51,988 nt of DNA from SIG565 sp045594065 (GTDB lineage Bacteria > Bacillota > Clostridia > Oscillospirales > Acutalibacteraceae). Below the pieces are notes generated by a model. The model worked only from the letters and a program-made list of their open reading frames with translations. It was not told the origin of the DNA and made no database searches. The DNA lies in contig JAZNXU010000045.1 in assembly GCA_045594065.1 (NCBI GenBank), positions 1 to 51,988 of the forward strand, written 5' to 3'. Shown piece by piece: positions 1-7,222 of the stretch (positions are counted from its first letter, which is position 1; every line of letters starts with the position of its first letter). Both the position numbers and the translations under genes were made by a program.

Positions 1-6
1 CAAAGA

Positions 7-113
7 TTTTAAAAAGAGCGGATTTTTATTCAGACAAGGCACAAAACGCAGTTAATCCTAACGGATTAACGAGTATTTTAACAAAGTATGAGTGAAAATC
101 TGCCTTTTTAAAA
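7..113. repeat. Long imperfect hairpin element downstream of mgtE
   Basis: Two arms of about 25 bp face each other. Bases 7-16 pair perfectly with 104-113. After an unpaired A at 17, bases 18-32 pair with 89-103 through three G-U type pairs. A second hairpin lies inside: GTTAATCC at 51-58 and GGATTAAC at 63-70 with a 4-nt loop. No coding sequence is evident. It could be a transcribed structured RNA, the mgtE terminator region or a dispersed intergenic repeat. Only one copy was noticed in this window, so the repeat assignment is a guess. Confidence 0.45.
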
Positions 114-138
114 CGAAGTTCGGATTATTCGCTCTACC

Positions 139-1515
139 CTACATTAATAAAATTGCTGCAAAGCCGAAATAAATCAGCAAAGATATGGCATCAACAATAG
201 TTGTAATAAACGGACTTGCCATAACAGCAGGGTCAAGACCGATTTTTTTTGCGAGCAGTGGCAGTACTGAGCCGACAATTTTTGCAATGATAACAGTAGC
301 TAGCAGGGTTAGACTTATTACGAGGTTTTCTAAAATATTGCCAATACTGCGGCTTCCCATCAGCCACATATCGAAGACAAGAACCTTTAAAAAATTAACC
401 GCCGCTAATATGATGCCACAAAGAAAAGCAACGCGCATTTCCTTAAAAATAACCTTGAAAATATCCTTGAATTCAATTTCTCCGAGCGAAATACCACGGA
501 TAACGGTTACAGATGACTGTCCGCCAGAGTTACCGCCCGTACCCATTATCATAGGTATAAATGCGATAAGAGCAGGGAATAACTGCAATTTTTCTTCAAA
601 CGATGAAATTATCATACCGGTGAATGTTGCGGAAATCATTAATAGCAATAACCAAGGAATTCGGTTTTTAACGGTTTCAATAATACCTAGCTTTAAATAC
701 GGCTTATCGGTCGGTAAAATAGCCGCCATTTTTTCAATATCCTCAGTAGCTTCCTCTTCGATTACATCGATAGCATCGTCAATAGTGATTATTCCTACAA
801 GTCGGTCCTCGTTATCAACAACGGGTAGGGCAATAAGGTCGTATTTTTTGAGAAGATTTGCAACTGTTTCTTTATCGGTATCGGTTGTAACCTTAATAAC
901 ATTGGTTTGCATTATCTCGGAAATCTCTTGCTCGGGATTAGCAATAATCAGCGAACGAATCGTTACAAGACCAATAAGACTGCGGTCACTGTCTGTGACA
1001 TAGCATGTATTAACCGTTTCTTTATCAATACCCGTTCTATGGATAATATTTATGGCAGCATTGGCAGTAATGGTACTTCTAAAATTAACAAATTCGGTAG
1101 TCATAACGCTACCGGCGCTGTCTTCAGGATACTTTAAAAGCTCGTTGATTTCTTTCCGCATATCGGGTGATGCTTGTTTAAGGATGCGTGATACAACATT
1201 TGCGGGCATTTCTTCAACAATATCAACGGCATCGTCCGCATATAGCTCATTAATTACGGCTTTCAGTTCGCGGTCGGAAAAGCATTCGATAAGTACTTCT
1301 TGTTGCTCGGTATCCATTTCAACAAAAGTATCTGCAGCAAGACCCTTAGGCAAAAGTCTGAATACCTTTGGCAATACTTCTTCGTCAAGATCCTCCAGCA
1401 GTGCAGCAATATCAACACTATTCATAGTAATTAGAATATCTTTTAAAGAAGAAAACTTTTTATTTTCAATAAGGCTTAAAATCGTATTTTCGAGTAAAAT
1501 TGTCTTGTTCTCCAT
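139..1515 (-). CDS. mgtE: Magnesium transporter MgtE
   Basis: 458-residue MgtE-type Mg2+ channel/transporter of the cytoplasmic membrane. The soluble N-terminal superhelical domain (about residues 1-130) is followed by two CBS domains (about 135-255) and a membrane domain of about five helices (about 275-458). The membrane domain carries the family motif MGTGGNSGGQSS and the C-terminal PFITTIVDA stretch. In this family the cytosolic domains sense Mg2+ and gate the pore. The ATG at 1515 has a strong AAAGGAGG ribosome site just upstream. The gene is monocistronic and transcribed away from lysC, behind a leader of about 170 nt that holds a small ORF and a large fold. It ends TAG, and the hairpin element at 7-113 lies immediately downstream. 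Confidence 0.96.
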   Translation of the reverse strand: MENKTILLENTILSLIENKKFSSLKDILITMNSVDIAALLEDLDEEVLPKVFRLLPKGLAADTFVEMDTEQQEVLIECFSDRELKAVINELYADDAVDIVEEMPANVVSRILKQASPDMRKEINELLKYPEDSAGSVMTTEFVNFRSTITANAAINIIHRTGIDKETVNTCYVTDSDRSLIGLVTIRSLIIANPEQEISEIMQTNVIKVTTDTDKETVANLLKKYDLIALPVVDNEDRLVGIITIDDAIDVIEEEATEDIEKMAAILPTDKPYLKLGIIETVKNRIPWLLLLMISATFTGMIISSFEEKLQLFPALIAFIPMIMGTGGNSGGQSSVTVIRGISLGEIEFKDIFKVIFKEMRVAFLCGIILAAVNFLKVLVFDMWLMGSRSIGNILENLVISLTLLATVIIAKIVGSVLPLLAKKIGLDPAVMASPFITTIVDAISLLIYFGFAAILLM

Positions 1516-1557
1516 GGTGGTCCTCCTTTAATTTAATGGAATAAACCCATAGGAAAT

Positions 1558-1621
1558 CAGCAAAGCAAATTTACTGCTCGCAAATAACAAATGCAAACAG
1601 TTTTCGAAACTTATTTTGCTG
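1558..1621 (-). promoter_or_regulatory. Folded region of the mgtE leader
   Basis: In the mgtE transcript, a 15-bp stem with one mismatch and two G-U pairs forms between 1607-1621 and 1558-1572. It encloses a second stem: CTGTTTGCA pairs with TGCGAGCAG, with two G-U pairs. The fold covers the 3' half and stop codon of the leader ORF at 1571-1660, so a translating ribosome would have to open it. No U-tract follows, so it does not look like a simple terminator. A Mg2+-responsive attenuation role is inferred from position only. I do not recognise the known M-box consensus. Confidence 0.5.
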
Positions 1622-1660
1622 ACGCCCCAAAGGTGTTATACTTCGACTGTCTGCATCCAT
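1571..1660 (-). CDS. 29-codon leader ORF upstream of mgtE
   Basis: ATG at 1660 is preceded by a good ribosome site (GAGGTG, 6-nt spacing), and the ORF ends TAA at 1571-1573. The peptide begins MDADSRSITPLGRQQ and continues with a basic, aromatic stretch (NKFRKLFAF) to a C-terminal ICEQ. It has no membrane segment or known domain that I recognise. It starts about 30 nt after the mgtE promoter, and its second half overlaps a stable fold. This suggests a regulatory leader peptide comparable in position to the mgtL leader of enteric bacteria, although the sequence is unrelated. Whether it is translated is unproven. Confidence 0.5.
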   Translation of the reverse strand: MDADSRSITPLGRQQNKFRKLFAFVICEQ

Positions 1661-1694
1661 TATTTTCACCTCACAAAATTATATTAACCAATAT

Positions 1695-1723
1695 ATTTTA
1701 ACATTAATATGTTTCATTGTCAA
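1695..1723 (-). promoter_or_regulatory. Sigma-A promoter of mgtE
   Basis: On the minus strand, TTGACA (1718-1723) and TAAAAT (1695-1700) are separated by exactly 17 bp. Transcription would start near 1688 and give a leader of about 170 nt before mgtE. Confidence 0.8.
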
Positions 1724-1752
1724 ATTAATTATGATTTAACACAAAAAAATAT

Positions 1753-1781
1753 TTGACATATATATATTAATGTGATAAAAT
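1753..1781 (+). promoter_or_regulatory. Sigma-A promoter of lysC-lysA
   Basis: TTGACA (1753-1758) and TAAAAT (1776-1781) have a 17-bp spacer. A TGA directly before the -10 makes it an extended -10. It sits immediately upstream of the lysine riboswitch and is divergent from the mgtE promoter. Confidence 0.85.
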
Positions 1782-1790
1782 CTAATAGTC

Positions 1791-1956
1791 ATTGATAGAG
1801 GTGCATTGCTTCATCAGTAATTTTCGTGTAAATTTAAGGCAAAATGTTGCGAAAATGAAAGGGAAGGGTGCCGAAGGCGGTCAAAGCCTATGACCGTTCT
1901 GGCAGTATGGATTAAGACCTGTACTGCTGTCGCATTTGATGCGGAGCGCTATCTGA
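1791..1956 (+). promoter_or_regulatory. Lysine riboswitch (L-box) aptamer
   Basis: The 5' strand GATAGAGGTGC near 1794 pairs with the closing strand GGAGCGCTATC ending near 1953. Between them lie the conserved AGTA, the GTGCCGAAGG block near 1869 and the CTGGCAGTA segment, in the usual L-box order. The downstream genes are lysC and lysA, the classical lysine regulon. The aptamer 3' strand (1948-1956) can instead pair with 1989-1997, which is an antiterminator and would block the terminator that follows. Lysine binding is therefore expected to favour termination. Confidence 0.88.
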
Positions 1957-1988
1957 TTATTCTTTATAAATTATTTATAAGATTATAG

Positions 1989-2032
1989 TCAGATAGCAGT
2001 TTAGGGTTGCACTTTAAACTGCTATATTTTTT
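1989..2032 (+). terminator. Lysine-riboswitch terminator
   Basis: A perfect 11-bp stem (1993-2003 with 2015-2025) with an 11-nt loop is followed by a run of T to 2032. The ribosome site of lysC starts right after it. Its 5' arm overlaps the segment (1989-1997) complementary to the aptamer closing strand, giving a complete on/off switch. Confidence 0.88.
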
Positions 2033-2045
2033 GGGAGATGTTTAT

Positions 2046-3365
2046 ATGGTAAAAGTTTTAAAATTCGGAGGTACTTCACTTGCTAGTGCCGACCAGTTTA
2101 AAAAGGTTGCGGAAATAATCAAAGCTGAAAGGGATCGCAGATATGTTATAGCGTCTGCACCGGGTAAGCGCTTTTCTGACGATATTAAGGTAACAGATTT
2201 GTTAATTTCCTGTGCCGAGGCATTGCCTGATATTGCTGCTGCCGAAAAGATTTTCGAGGAAATCGAAGAGAGATACAACGATATTATTACTGATTTAGGT
2301 ATTGATTTCTCACTCGAAAATGATTTTGCTGAGATAAAATCTAATTTCAGTAATGCAAATATTTATGATTACATCGTTAGCCGCGGAGAGTATCTTAATT
2401 CTAAAATTTTGGCAAAGTATTTAGGTTATAAGTTTGTTGATGCCGCTGATTGTATCTTTTTCGGCGATGACGGTAAAATTAATTTCACAAAAACCTATAA
2501 GGCAATAGTTAAATTTGCTCATTCTGCTGAATATGCTGTTTTCCCAGGCTTTTACGGCACTGATTTTGATGGTAATGTTAAAACCTTTTCGCGCGGTGGC
2601 TCGGATATTACAGGCTCAATTGTGGCTGCGGCAATCAGTGCTGATATTTATGAAAACTGGACTGATGTATCGGGCTTTTTAATGGTTGACCCGAGAATTA
2701 TAGAAAATCCGAAGCCTATAGCTGAAATTACTTACCGCGAGCTTCGCGAGCTTTCTTATATGGGCGCTACCGTACTTCACGAGGAGGCTGTTTTCCCAGT
2801 ACGACATGCAGGTATTCCGATTAACATTCGCAATACTAACCGCCCTGATGATGTTGGTACTATGATAGTTAAAAAAGCCACCAAGTCTGCCAATGAAGCT
2901 ATTATTACCGGAATTGCGGGTATGAAAGGCTTTTCCGCAATTTATCTGGAAAAAGATATGATGAACAGCGAGGTAGGATTTACTCGCAAGGTTTTGGAGA
3001 TATTAGAGAAAAGAAATATTAACTTTGAGCATTTACCGTCGGGCATTGATACAATGACTATTGTTTTGAAGTCGGAGTATCTATCCGATTGTGAGCACGA
3101 GGTAATTGAGGAGATTTCTGCTGCTGTTAATCCCGATTCCGTGTATATTTATGACCATTTAGCTTTAATAGCAGTGGTTGGTCATGGTATGCAAAAGAGT
3201 AAAGGTACTGCTTCAAAACTATTCTCGGCTCTTGCAAATGCAGATATTAATATCCGTATGATTGATCAGGGCTCAAGTGAGCTAAATATCATTGTTGGTA
3301 TTAACGAGGAAGATTATGTATCCGCGATTAAGGCGATTTACAATAAGTTCGTTTTTGGAGTGTAA
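2046..3365 (+). CDS. lysC: Aspartate kinase
   Basis: Aspartate kinase makes aspartyl phosphate, the first step to lysine, diaminopimelate, threonine and methionine. The protein has 439 residues from ATG 2046, which follows GGGAGA. An upstream in-frame ATG at 2007 lies inside the riboswitch terminator and is rejected. The kinase motif KFGGTS is at residues 6-11, with SRGGSD and NWTDVSG in mid-protein, and two ACT-type regulatory domains occupy about residues 300-439. It is monofunctional, with no homoserine dehydrogenase part. It is the first gene of the lysine-riboswitch operon, and lysA follows after 3 nt. Diaminopimelate also feeds the cell wall and, as dipicolinate via dpaAB, the spore. 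Confidence 0.96.
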   Translation: MVKVLKFGGTSLASADQFKKVAEIIKAERDRRYVIASAPGKRFSDDIKVTDLLISCAEALPDIAAAEKIFEEIEERYNDIITDLGIDFSLENDFAEIKSNFSNANIYDYIVSRGEYLNSKILAKYLGYKFVDAADCIFFGDDGKINFTKTYKAIVKFAHSAEYAVFPGFYGTDFDGNVKTFSRGGSDITGSIVAAAISADIYENWTDVSGFLMVDPRIIENPKPIAEITYRELRELSYMGATVLHEEAVFPVRHAGIPINIRNTNRPDDVGTMIVKKATKSANEAIITGIAGMKGFSAIYLEKDMMNSEVGFTRKVLEILEKRNINFEHLPSGIDTMTIVLKSEYLSDCEHEVIEEISAAVNPDSVYIYDHLALIAVVGHGMQKSKGTASKLFSALANADINIRMIDQGSSELNIIVGINEEDYVSAIKAIYNKFVFGV

Positions 3366-3368
3366 AAA

Positions 3369-4664
3369 ATGGTTTGTGATAATATTAAAATTAATTCGAA
3401 CGGTGTGCTGGAGTTTGCAGGGCAGGATACAACAAAGCTAGCTCAAAAATATTCAACTCCGCTGTATCTGCTCGATGAGGACCGTATAAGGTACAATTGC
3501 AGAACTTATTATAATGCAATGAAAGAGGCTTACGGTGATGATTTTGCCGTTTTATACGCTAGCAAAGCAAATTCATTTAAAAGAATTTACAGCATTGTAA
3601 ATGAAGAAAATATGCATATAGATGTTGTATCTTCCGGTGAAATTAATACTGCCGTTAAAGCGGGATTTCCAATGGAAAAGGCATATTTTCATAGCAATAA
3701 TAAAACAGATGCCGATGTTTTATTTGCTATGAAAAACAGCGTTGGTTATTTTGTTGTTGATAATGCTGAAGAACTCGATGTTATAAATGAAACTGCCGCA
3801 AGCCTTGGCATTACTCAGAATATTTTATTAAGACTTACCCCCGGAATTGATACCCATACCTACGAGGCTGTAAATACAGGTAAGGTTGATTCCAAATTCG
3901 GTACTGCAATTGAAACCGGTCAGGCGGCTGAAATCGTTAAAAAGACTTTATCCTATGAAAATATAAAGCTTTGCGGTTTTCATTGTCATATCGGCTCTAT
4001 GGTGTTCGATTCCGATACATTTTTGCGCGGAGCCGAAATTATGCTTGAGTTTATGGCGGAAATGCTTAAAATCAACGGTTTCGTGACAGAGCAACTTGAC
4101 CTCGGCGGCGGTTACGGTGTCAGATACCTTGATACCGATGCTACAATTGATATTGCAGAAAACATTAAAGAGGTTGCCGAGTTTATAAAGAAAAAAACAA
4201 CAGCACTTGGCATTAAGATGCCTAAAATTCTGTTAGAGCCCGGCAGAAGCATTGTTGCCGATGCGGGTATGACTCTTTATACAGTCGGCACCGTAAAGAG
4301 AATCACCGGCTATAAAAACTATGTTTCTGTTGACGGTGGTATGACCGATAACCCGAGATACGCTTTGTACGAGTCACCATATACCGTTTATATTGCTAAC
4401 AAAGCAGCACAGCCCGTAACTCTTGAATGCGATGTTGTTGGACGCTGCTGTGAGAGCGGTGATATTATTCAGCCGAATGTAACTTTACCCGATACCGAGC
4501 GCGGCGATATTCTTGCAGTTTGCACCACGGGTGCTTATAACTACTCGATGGCGAGCAATTATAACAGAATTCCGCGTCCTCCGGTTGTAATGCTCAGCGG
4601 CGGCAGTGACTATGTTGCTGTTCGAAGAGAAACCTTAGATGATTTATTAAATTGTGATATTTAA
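3369..4664 (+). CDS. lysA: Diaminopimelate decarboxylase
   Basis: PLP enzyme converting meso-diaminopimelate to lysine, the last step of lysine synthesis. It has 431 residues. The PLP lysine is expected at K66 in YASKAN. HCHIGS (about 200), the glycine loop GGGYG, EPGRS (about 290), the CESGD cysteine motif and the C-terminal GAYNYSMASNYN are all present, as in fold-type III alanine-racemase-like decarboxylases. It starts 3 nt after the lysC stop and is co-transcribed under the lysine riboswitch, so both ends of the pathway are controlled together. Confidence 0.95.
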   Translation: MVCDNIKINSNGVLEFAGQDTTKLAQKYSTPLYLLDEDRIRYNCRTYYNAMKEAYGDDFAVLYASKANSFKRIYSIVNEENMHIDVVSSGEINTAVKAGFPMEKAYFHSNNKTDADVLFAMKNSVGYFVVDNAEELDVINETAASLGITQNILLRLTPGIDTHTYEAVNTGKVDSKFGTAIETGQAAEIVKKTLSYENIKLCGFHCHIGSMVFDSDTFLRGAEIMLEFMAEMLKINGFVTEQLDLGGGYGVRYLDTDATIDIAENIKEVAEFIKKKTTALGIKMPKILLEPGRSIVADAGMTLYTVGTVKRITGYKNYVSVDGGMTDNPRYALYESPYTVYIANKAAQPVTLECDVVGRCCESGDIIQPNVTLPDTERGDILAVCTTGAYNYSMASNYNRIPRPPVVMLSGGSDYVAVRRETLDDLLNCDI

Positions 4665-4677
4665 CAGTCATAAAATT

Positions 4678-4727
4678 AATCCTCCTGTCATACCTTTTAC
4701 CAAAAGGAAAAGACCGGAGGATTTTTT
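4678..4727 (+). terminator. Hairpin after lysA whose 3' arm is the spoIVA ribosome site
   Basis: AATCCTCC (4678-4685) pairs with GGAGGATT (4716-4723), followed by T residues to 4727. An inner stem CCTTTT (4693-4698) with AAAAGG (4702-4707) lies within it. It looks like the lysA terminator, but GGAGGA of the 3' arm is also the only good ribosome site for spoIVA (ATG 4728). Read-through transcripts would hide that site, while a transcript starting inside the hairpin would leave it free. Confidence 0.65.
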
Positions 4728-6209
4728 ATGGAAACGAGAACTAACATTTATAAAGATATTGCCACCAGAACCGGCGGGGATATTTACATTGGTATTGTAG
4801 GGCCTGTAAGAACTGGTAAATCGACCTTTATAAAACAGTTTATGAAAAAGATAGTGCTGCCAAACATAGATGGAGAATTCGAAAAGGAGAGGGCGAACGA
4901 CGAGCTTCCACAATCCTCCGCCGGCAGAACTATAATGACAACTGAGCCAAAATTTATTCCAGAGAATGCAGTAGAAATTAATTTACAGGATAATATAAAT
5001 TTAAGTGTTCGATTGATTGATTGCGTTGGTTATATTGTGCCTAGCTCTCTCGGTTATATTGAAAACGAGCAGCCACGAATGGTTATGACTCCTTGGTATA
5101 ATGAGCCTATTCCTTTTAATATGGCGGCTGAAATTGGTACAAAAAAGGTTATTACCGAGCATTCAACAATTGGCCTTGTAGTAACTACCGATGGGTCGAT
5201 AAGCGATATTCCACGCGAGGAATATGCCGAGGCGGAAGAGCGGGTGATAGGGGAGCTTAAGGAGATTAACAAGCCCTTTGTTGTTATTCTTAACTGTTTA
5301 GACCCAAATTCTGAAGCATCTCGAAATTTAGCGTCTGAGCTATCGGAGAAATACGGTGTATCAGTATTACCTGTTAGCTGTTTAGAGCTTACAGAGGACA
5401 ATATAAAGGAAATTTTAGGCAAAATTCTTTACGAGTTCCCGATAAAAGAGATTGATATCGGTTTCCCAATGTGGATAAACTCGCTGCCGCTTGACCATTG
5501 GCTGCGCTCAAAAATTACTGATACCGTTAAAAATTCCTGCAATGCTGTGAGTAAAATCAGTGATGTCGGCAATTTCAAAGCGCTACTATGTGAAAATGAG
5601 CATGTTGAAAACACTAACATAAAAAACATCGACCTTGGAAAGGGCACTGCAAATGTTAAAATCAGTATCAATAAAAACTTATTTTATAAAATTCTTGAGG
5701 AATCTACCGGTATAAAAATCGGCGGTGAACAGGAATTACTTTCAACATTAATCGAGCTTGCTACAATGAAAAAAGAATATATGCGCATTAAAGATGCTCT
5801 TGATGAGGTTGAGGCTACAGGCTACGGCATCGTAATGCCCTCAATAGAGGAGTTAGCTCTTGAAGAGCCCGAAATTATGCGTCAAGGCGGCAGATACGGT
5901 GTAAGGCTTAAAGCTTCAGCACCATCAATTCATATGATGAAAGCAAATATAGCAACCGAGGTAAGTCCAATTGTAGGCTCTGAAAAGCAGAGTGAAGACT
6001 TAATTATGTATTTACTTAAAGAATTTGAAGAAAATCCCGTGAAAATCTGGGATTCCAATATCTTCGGCAAATCATTGCACGAGCTTGTGAATGAGGGATT
6101 ACACGCAAAGCTCGCCCATATGCCGACCGATGCCCGTATAAGGCTTCAGGAAACCCTTGAAAGGGTTATTAATGAGGGTTGTAACGGATTAGTATGTATA
6201 ATATTATAA
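4728..6209 (+). CDS. spoIVA: Stage IV sporulation protein A, spore coat ATPase
   Basis: SpoIVA polymerises on the forespore surface with ATP hydrolysis and forms the basement layer of the spore coat. Length is 493 residues, close to the Bacillus subtilis protein (492). The Walker A loop GPVRTGKST is at residues 25-33 in the TRAFAC-like N-terminal ATPase domain. The protein runs full length through the middle and C-terminal domains to the ending GLVCIIL. In B. subtilis the gene is transcribed by sigma-E in the mother cell. I could not find a convincing sigma-E promoter here. It is flanked by terminators on both sides and so is probably monocistronic. Confidence 0.97.
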   Translation: METRTNIYKDIATRTGGDIYIGIVGPVRTGKSTFIKQFMKKIVLPNIDGEFEKERANDELPQSSAGRTIMTTEPKFIPENAVEINLQDNINLSVRLIDCVGYIVPSSLGYIENEQPRMVMTPWYNEPIPFNMAAEIGTKKVITEHSTIGLVVTTDGSISDIPREEYAEAEERVIGELKEINKPFVVILNCLDPNSEASRNLASELSEKYGVSVLPVSCLELTEDNIKEILGKILYEFPIKEIDIGFPMWINSLPLDHWLRSKITDTVKNSCNAVSKISDVGNFKALLCENEHVENTNIKNIDLGKGTANVKISINKNLFYKILEESTGIKIGGEQELLSTLIELATMKKEYMRIKDALDEVEATGYGIVMPSIEELALEEPEIMRQGGRYGVRLKASAPSIHMMKANIATEVSPIVGSEKQSEDLIMYLLKEFEENPVKIWDSNIFGKSLHELVNEGLHAKLAHMPTDARIRLQETLERVINEGCNGLVCIIL

Positions 6210-6210
6210 C

Positions 6211-6244
6211 AAAAAGCAAGTAGGGAATACCTACTTGCTTTTTT
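6211..6244. terminator. Bidirectional terminator between spoIVA and manA
   Basis: GCAAGTAGG (6216-6224) and CCTACTTGC (6230-6238) form a 9-bp stem with a 5-nt loop. It is flanked by A5 on one side and T6 on the other, so it can work for both convergent genes. It overlaps the manA stop codon. Confidence 0.9.
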
Positions 6245-7208
6245 ACGGTAAAGTAGAAATAATAAGTTCTGCTTCGCCGTTAATTTCTGCAGAGAATGAG
6301 GCAGGAATTAAAATACTGTCGCCTTTTTTTGCAACAATTTTTTCGTTATCACTGGTTATTTCAAGAAAACCGTCGATCAACAGTAGTGAAACAAAGCTAT
6401 TATCGCTTAAAATCTCTTTTTTACCCTTTAGATTCAAATGTTTTACAGAAAAATATTCACATTCAGCTAAGAGTTTTTCAGTACCGTAGTCATATTTTTT
6501 TTCGCAGTCAGTGTCATTCAATTCTACAATAGAAGTGTTTGTAACTTCGAGTGCTTTTTCAATATGTAATTCACGTGGATTGCCGTTTTTATCAAGTCTT
6601 CCGTAGTCTGAAACACGATAGGTCGTGTTGGAATTTTGTTGAATTTCGGCAATCAAAATTCCCTCTCCAATAGCGTGAAGTGTGCCTGATTCTATAAAGA
6701 AGACATCGCCTTTTTTAACGGGAACATAGTTTAAAATTTCATCGAGAGTATTATTTTTAATTCGTTCCTCAAACTCTTGCTTCGAAGTATTTTTATTAAA
6801 CCCAAAAACAAGCTCTGCGCCTTTAGCACAGTCAACCACATACCACATCTCCGTTTTACCGAGCTCGCCCTCATTCTTTAGAGCATAATCGTCATCAGGG
6901 TGCACCTGAACCGAGAGCTTTTGCTTAGCATCAATAAGCTTTATTAGTAAAGGAAAGAAATTTTCGTTAATATAACGGTTTTGGGAGGGCAGGGTACCCC
7001 AAATTTTTAAAACTTCATCAAGAGTTTTGCCGGAAAAAACACCGTTTTTAACAATATTTGTACCGTTTTTATGCGATGCTAAAACCCAAGCCTCTGCTGC
7101 TGATTCTGTATCGGATGAAAATCCGAATTCATCAATCAGTCTAGTTCCGCCCCAAATATAATCTTTAATTACGGGTGTTAGCAATAAAGGATATAAAATA
7201 TTTTTCAT
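6243..7208 (-). CDS. manA: Mannose-6-phosphate isomerase, class I
   Basis: Interconverts mannose-6-phosphate and fructose-6-phosphate in the cytoplasm, bringing mannose into glycolysis. At 321 residues it is the short Bacillota type of class I isomerase. The zinc ligands expected from the family are visible: Q101 and H103 in QVHPDD, E120 in KTEMW, and H178 in SGTLHAIG. It is the last gene of the recombinase-GH92-manA operon, 14 nt after GH92. The preceding mannosidase could supply mannose, though a mannose kinase or PTS is not in this window. Confidence 0.93.
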   Translation of the reverse strand: MKNILYPLLLTPVIKDYIWGGTRLIDEFGFSSDTESAAEAWVLASHKNGTNIVKNGVFSGKTLDEVLKIWGTLPSQNRYINENFFPLLIKLIDAKQKLSVQVHPDDDYALKNEGELGKTEMWYVVDCAKGAELVFGFNKNTSKQEFEERIKNNTLDEILNYVPVKKGDVFFIESGTLHAIGEGILIAEIQQNSNTTYRVSDYGRLDKNGNPRELHIEKALEVTNTSIVELNDTDCEKKYDYGTEKLLAECEYFSVKHLNLKGKKEILSDNSFVSLLLIDGFLEITSDNEKIVAKKGDSILIPASFSAEINGEAELIISTLP

Positions 7209-7222
7209 AAAATCACCATATT

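Noticed and set aside
185..1531. Long plus-strand ORFs opposite mgtE
   Set aside because: They are antisense to a clear MgtE gene and show serine/isoleucine-rich shadow composition.
1516..1700. M-box (ykoK) Mg2+ riboswitch upstream of mgtE
   Set aside because: The leader is long enough, but I could not recognise the M-box conserved core; a different fold and a small ORF are seen instead. A covariance-model search would settle it.
2007..2045. Earlier ATG for lysC
   Set aside because: It lies in the terminator loop of the lysine riboswitch and lacks a ribosome site; ATG 2046 follows GGGAGA.
4600..4727. Sigma-E promoter for spoIVA
   Set aside because: CATAAAAT and CATACC resemble a sigma-E -10, but no -35 lies at a suitable distance, so no promoter is called.
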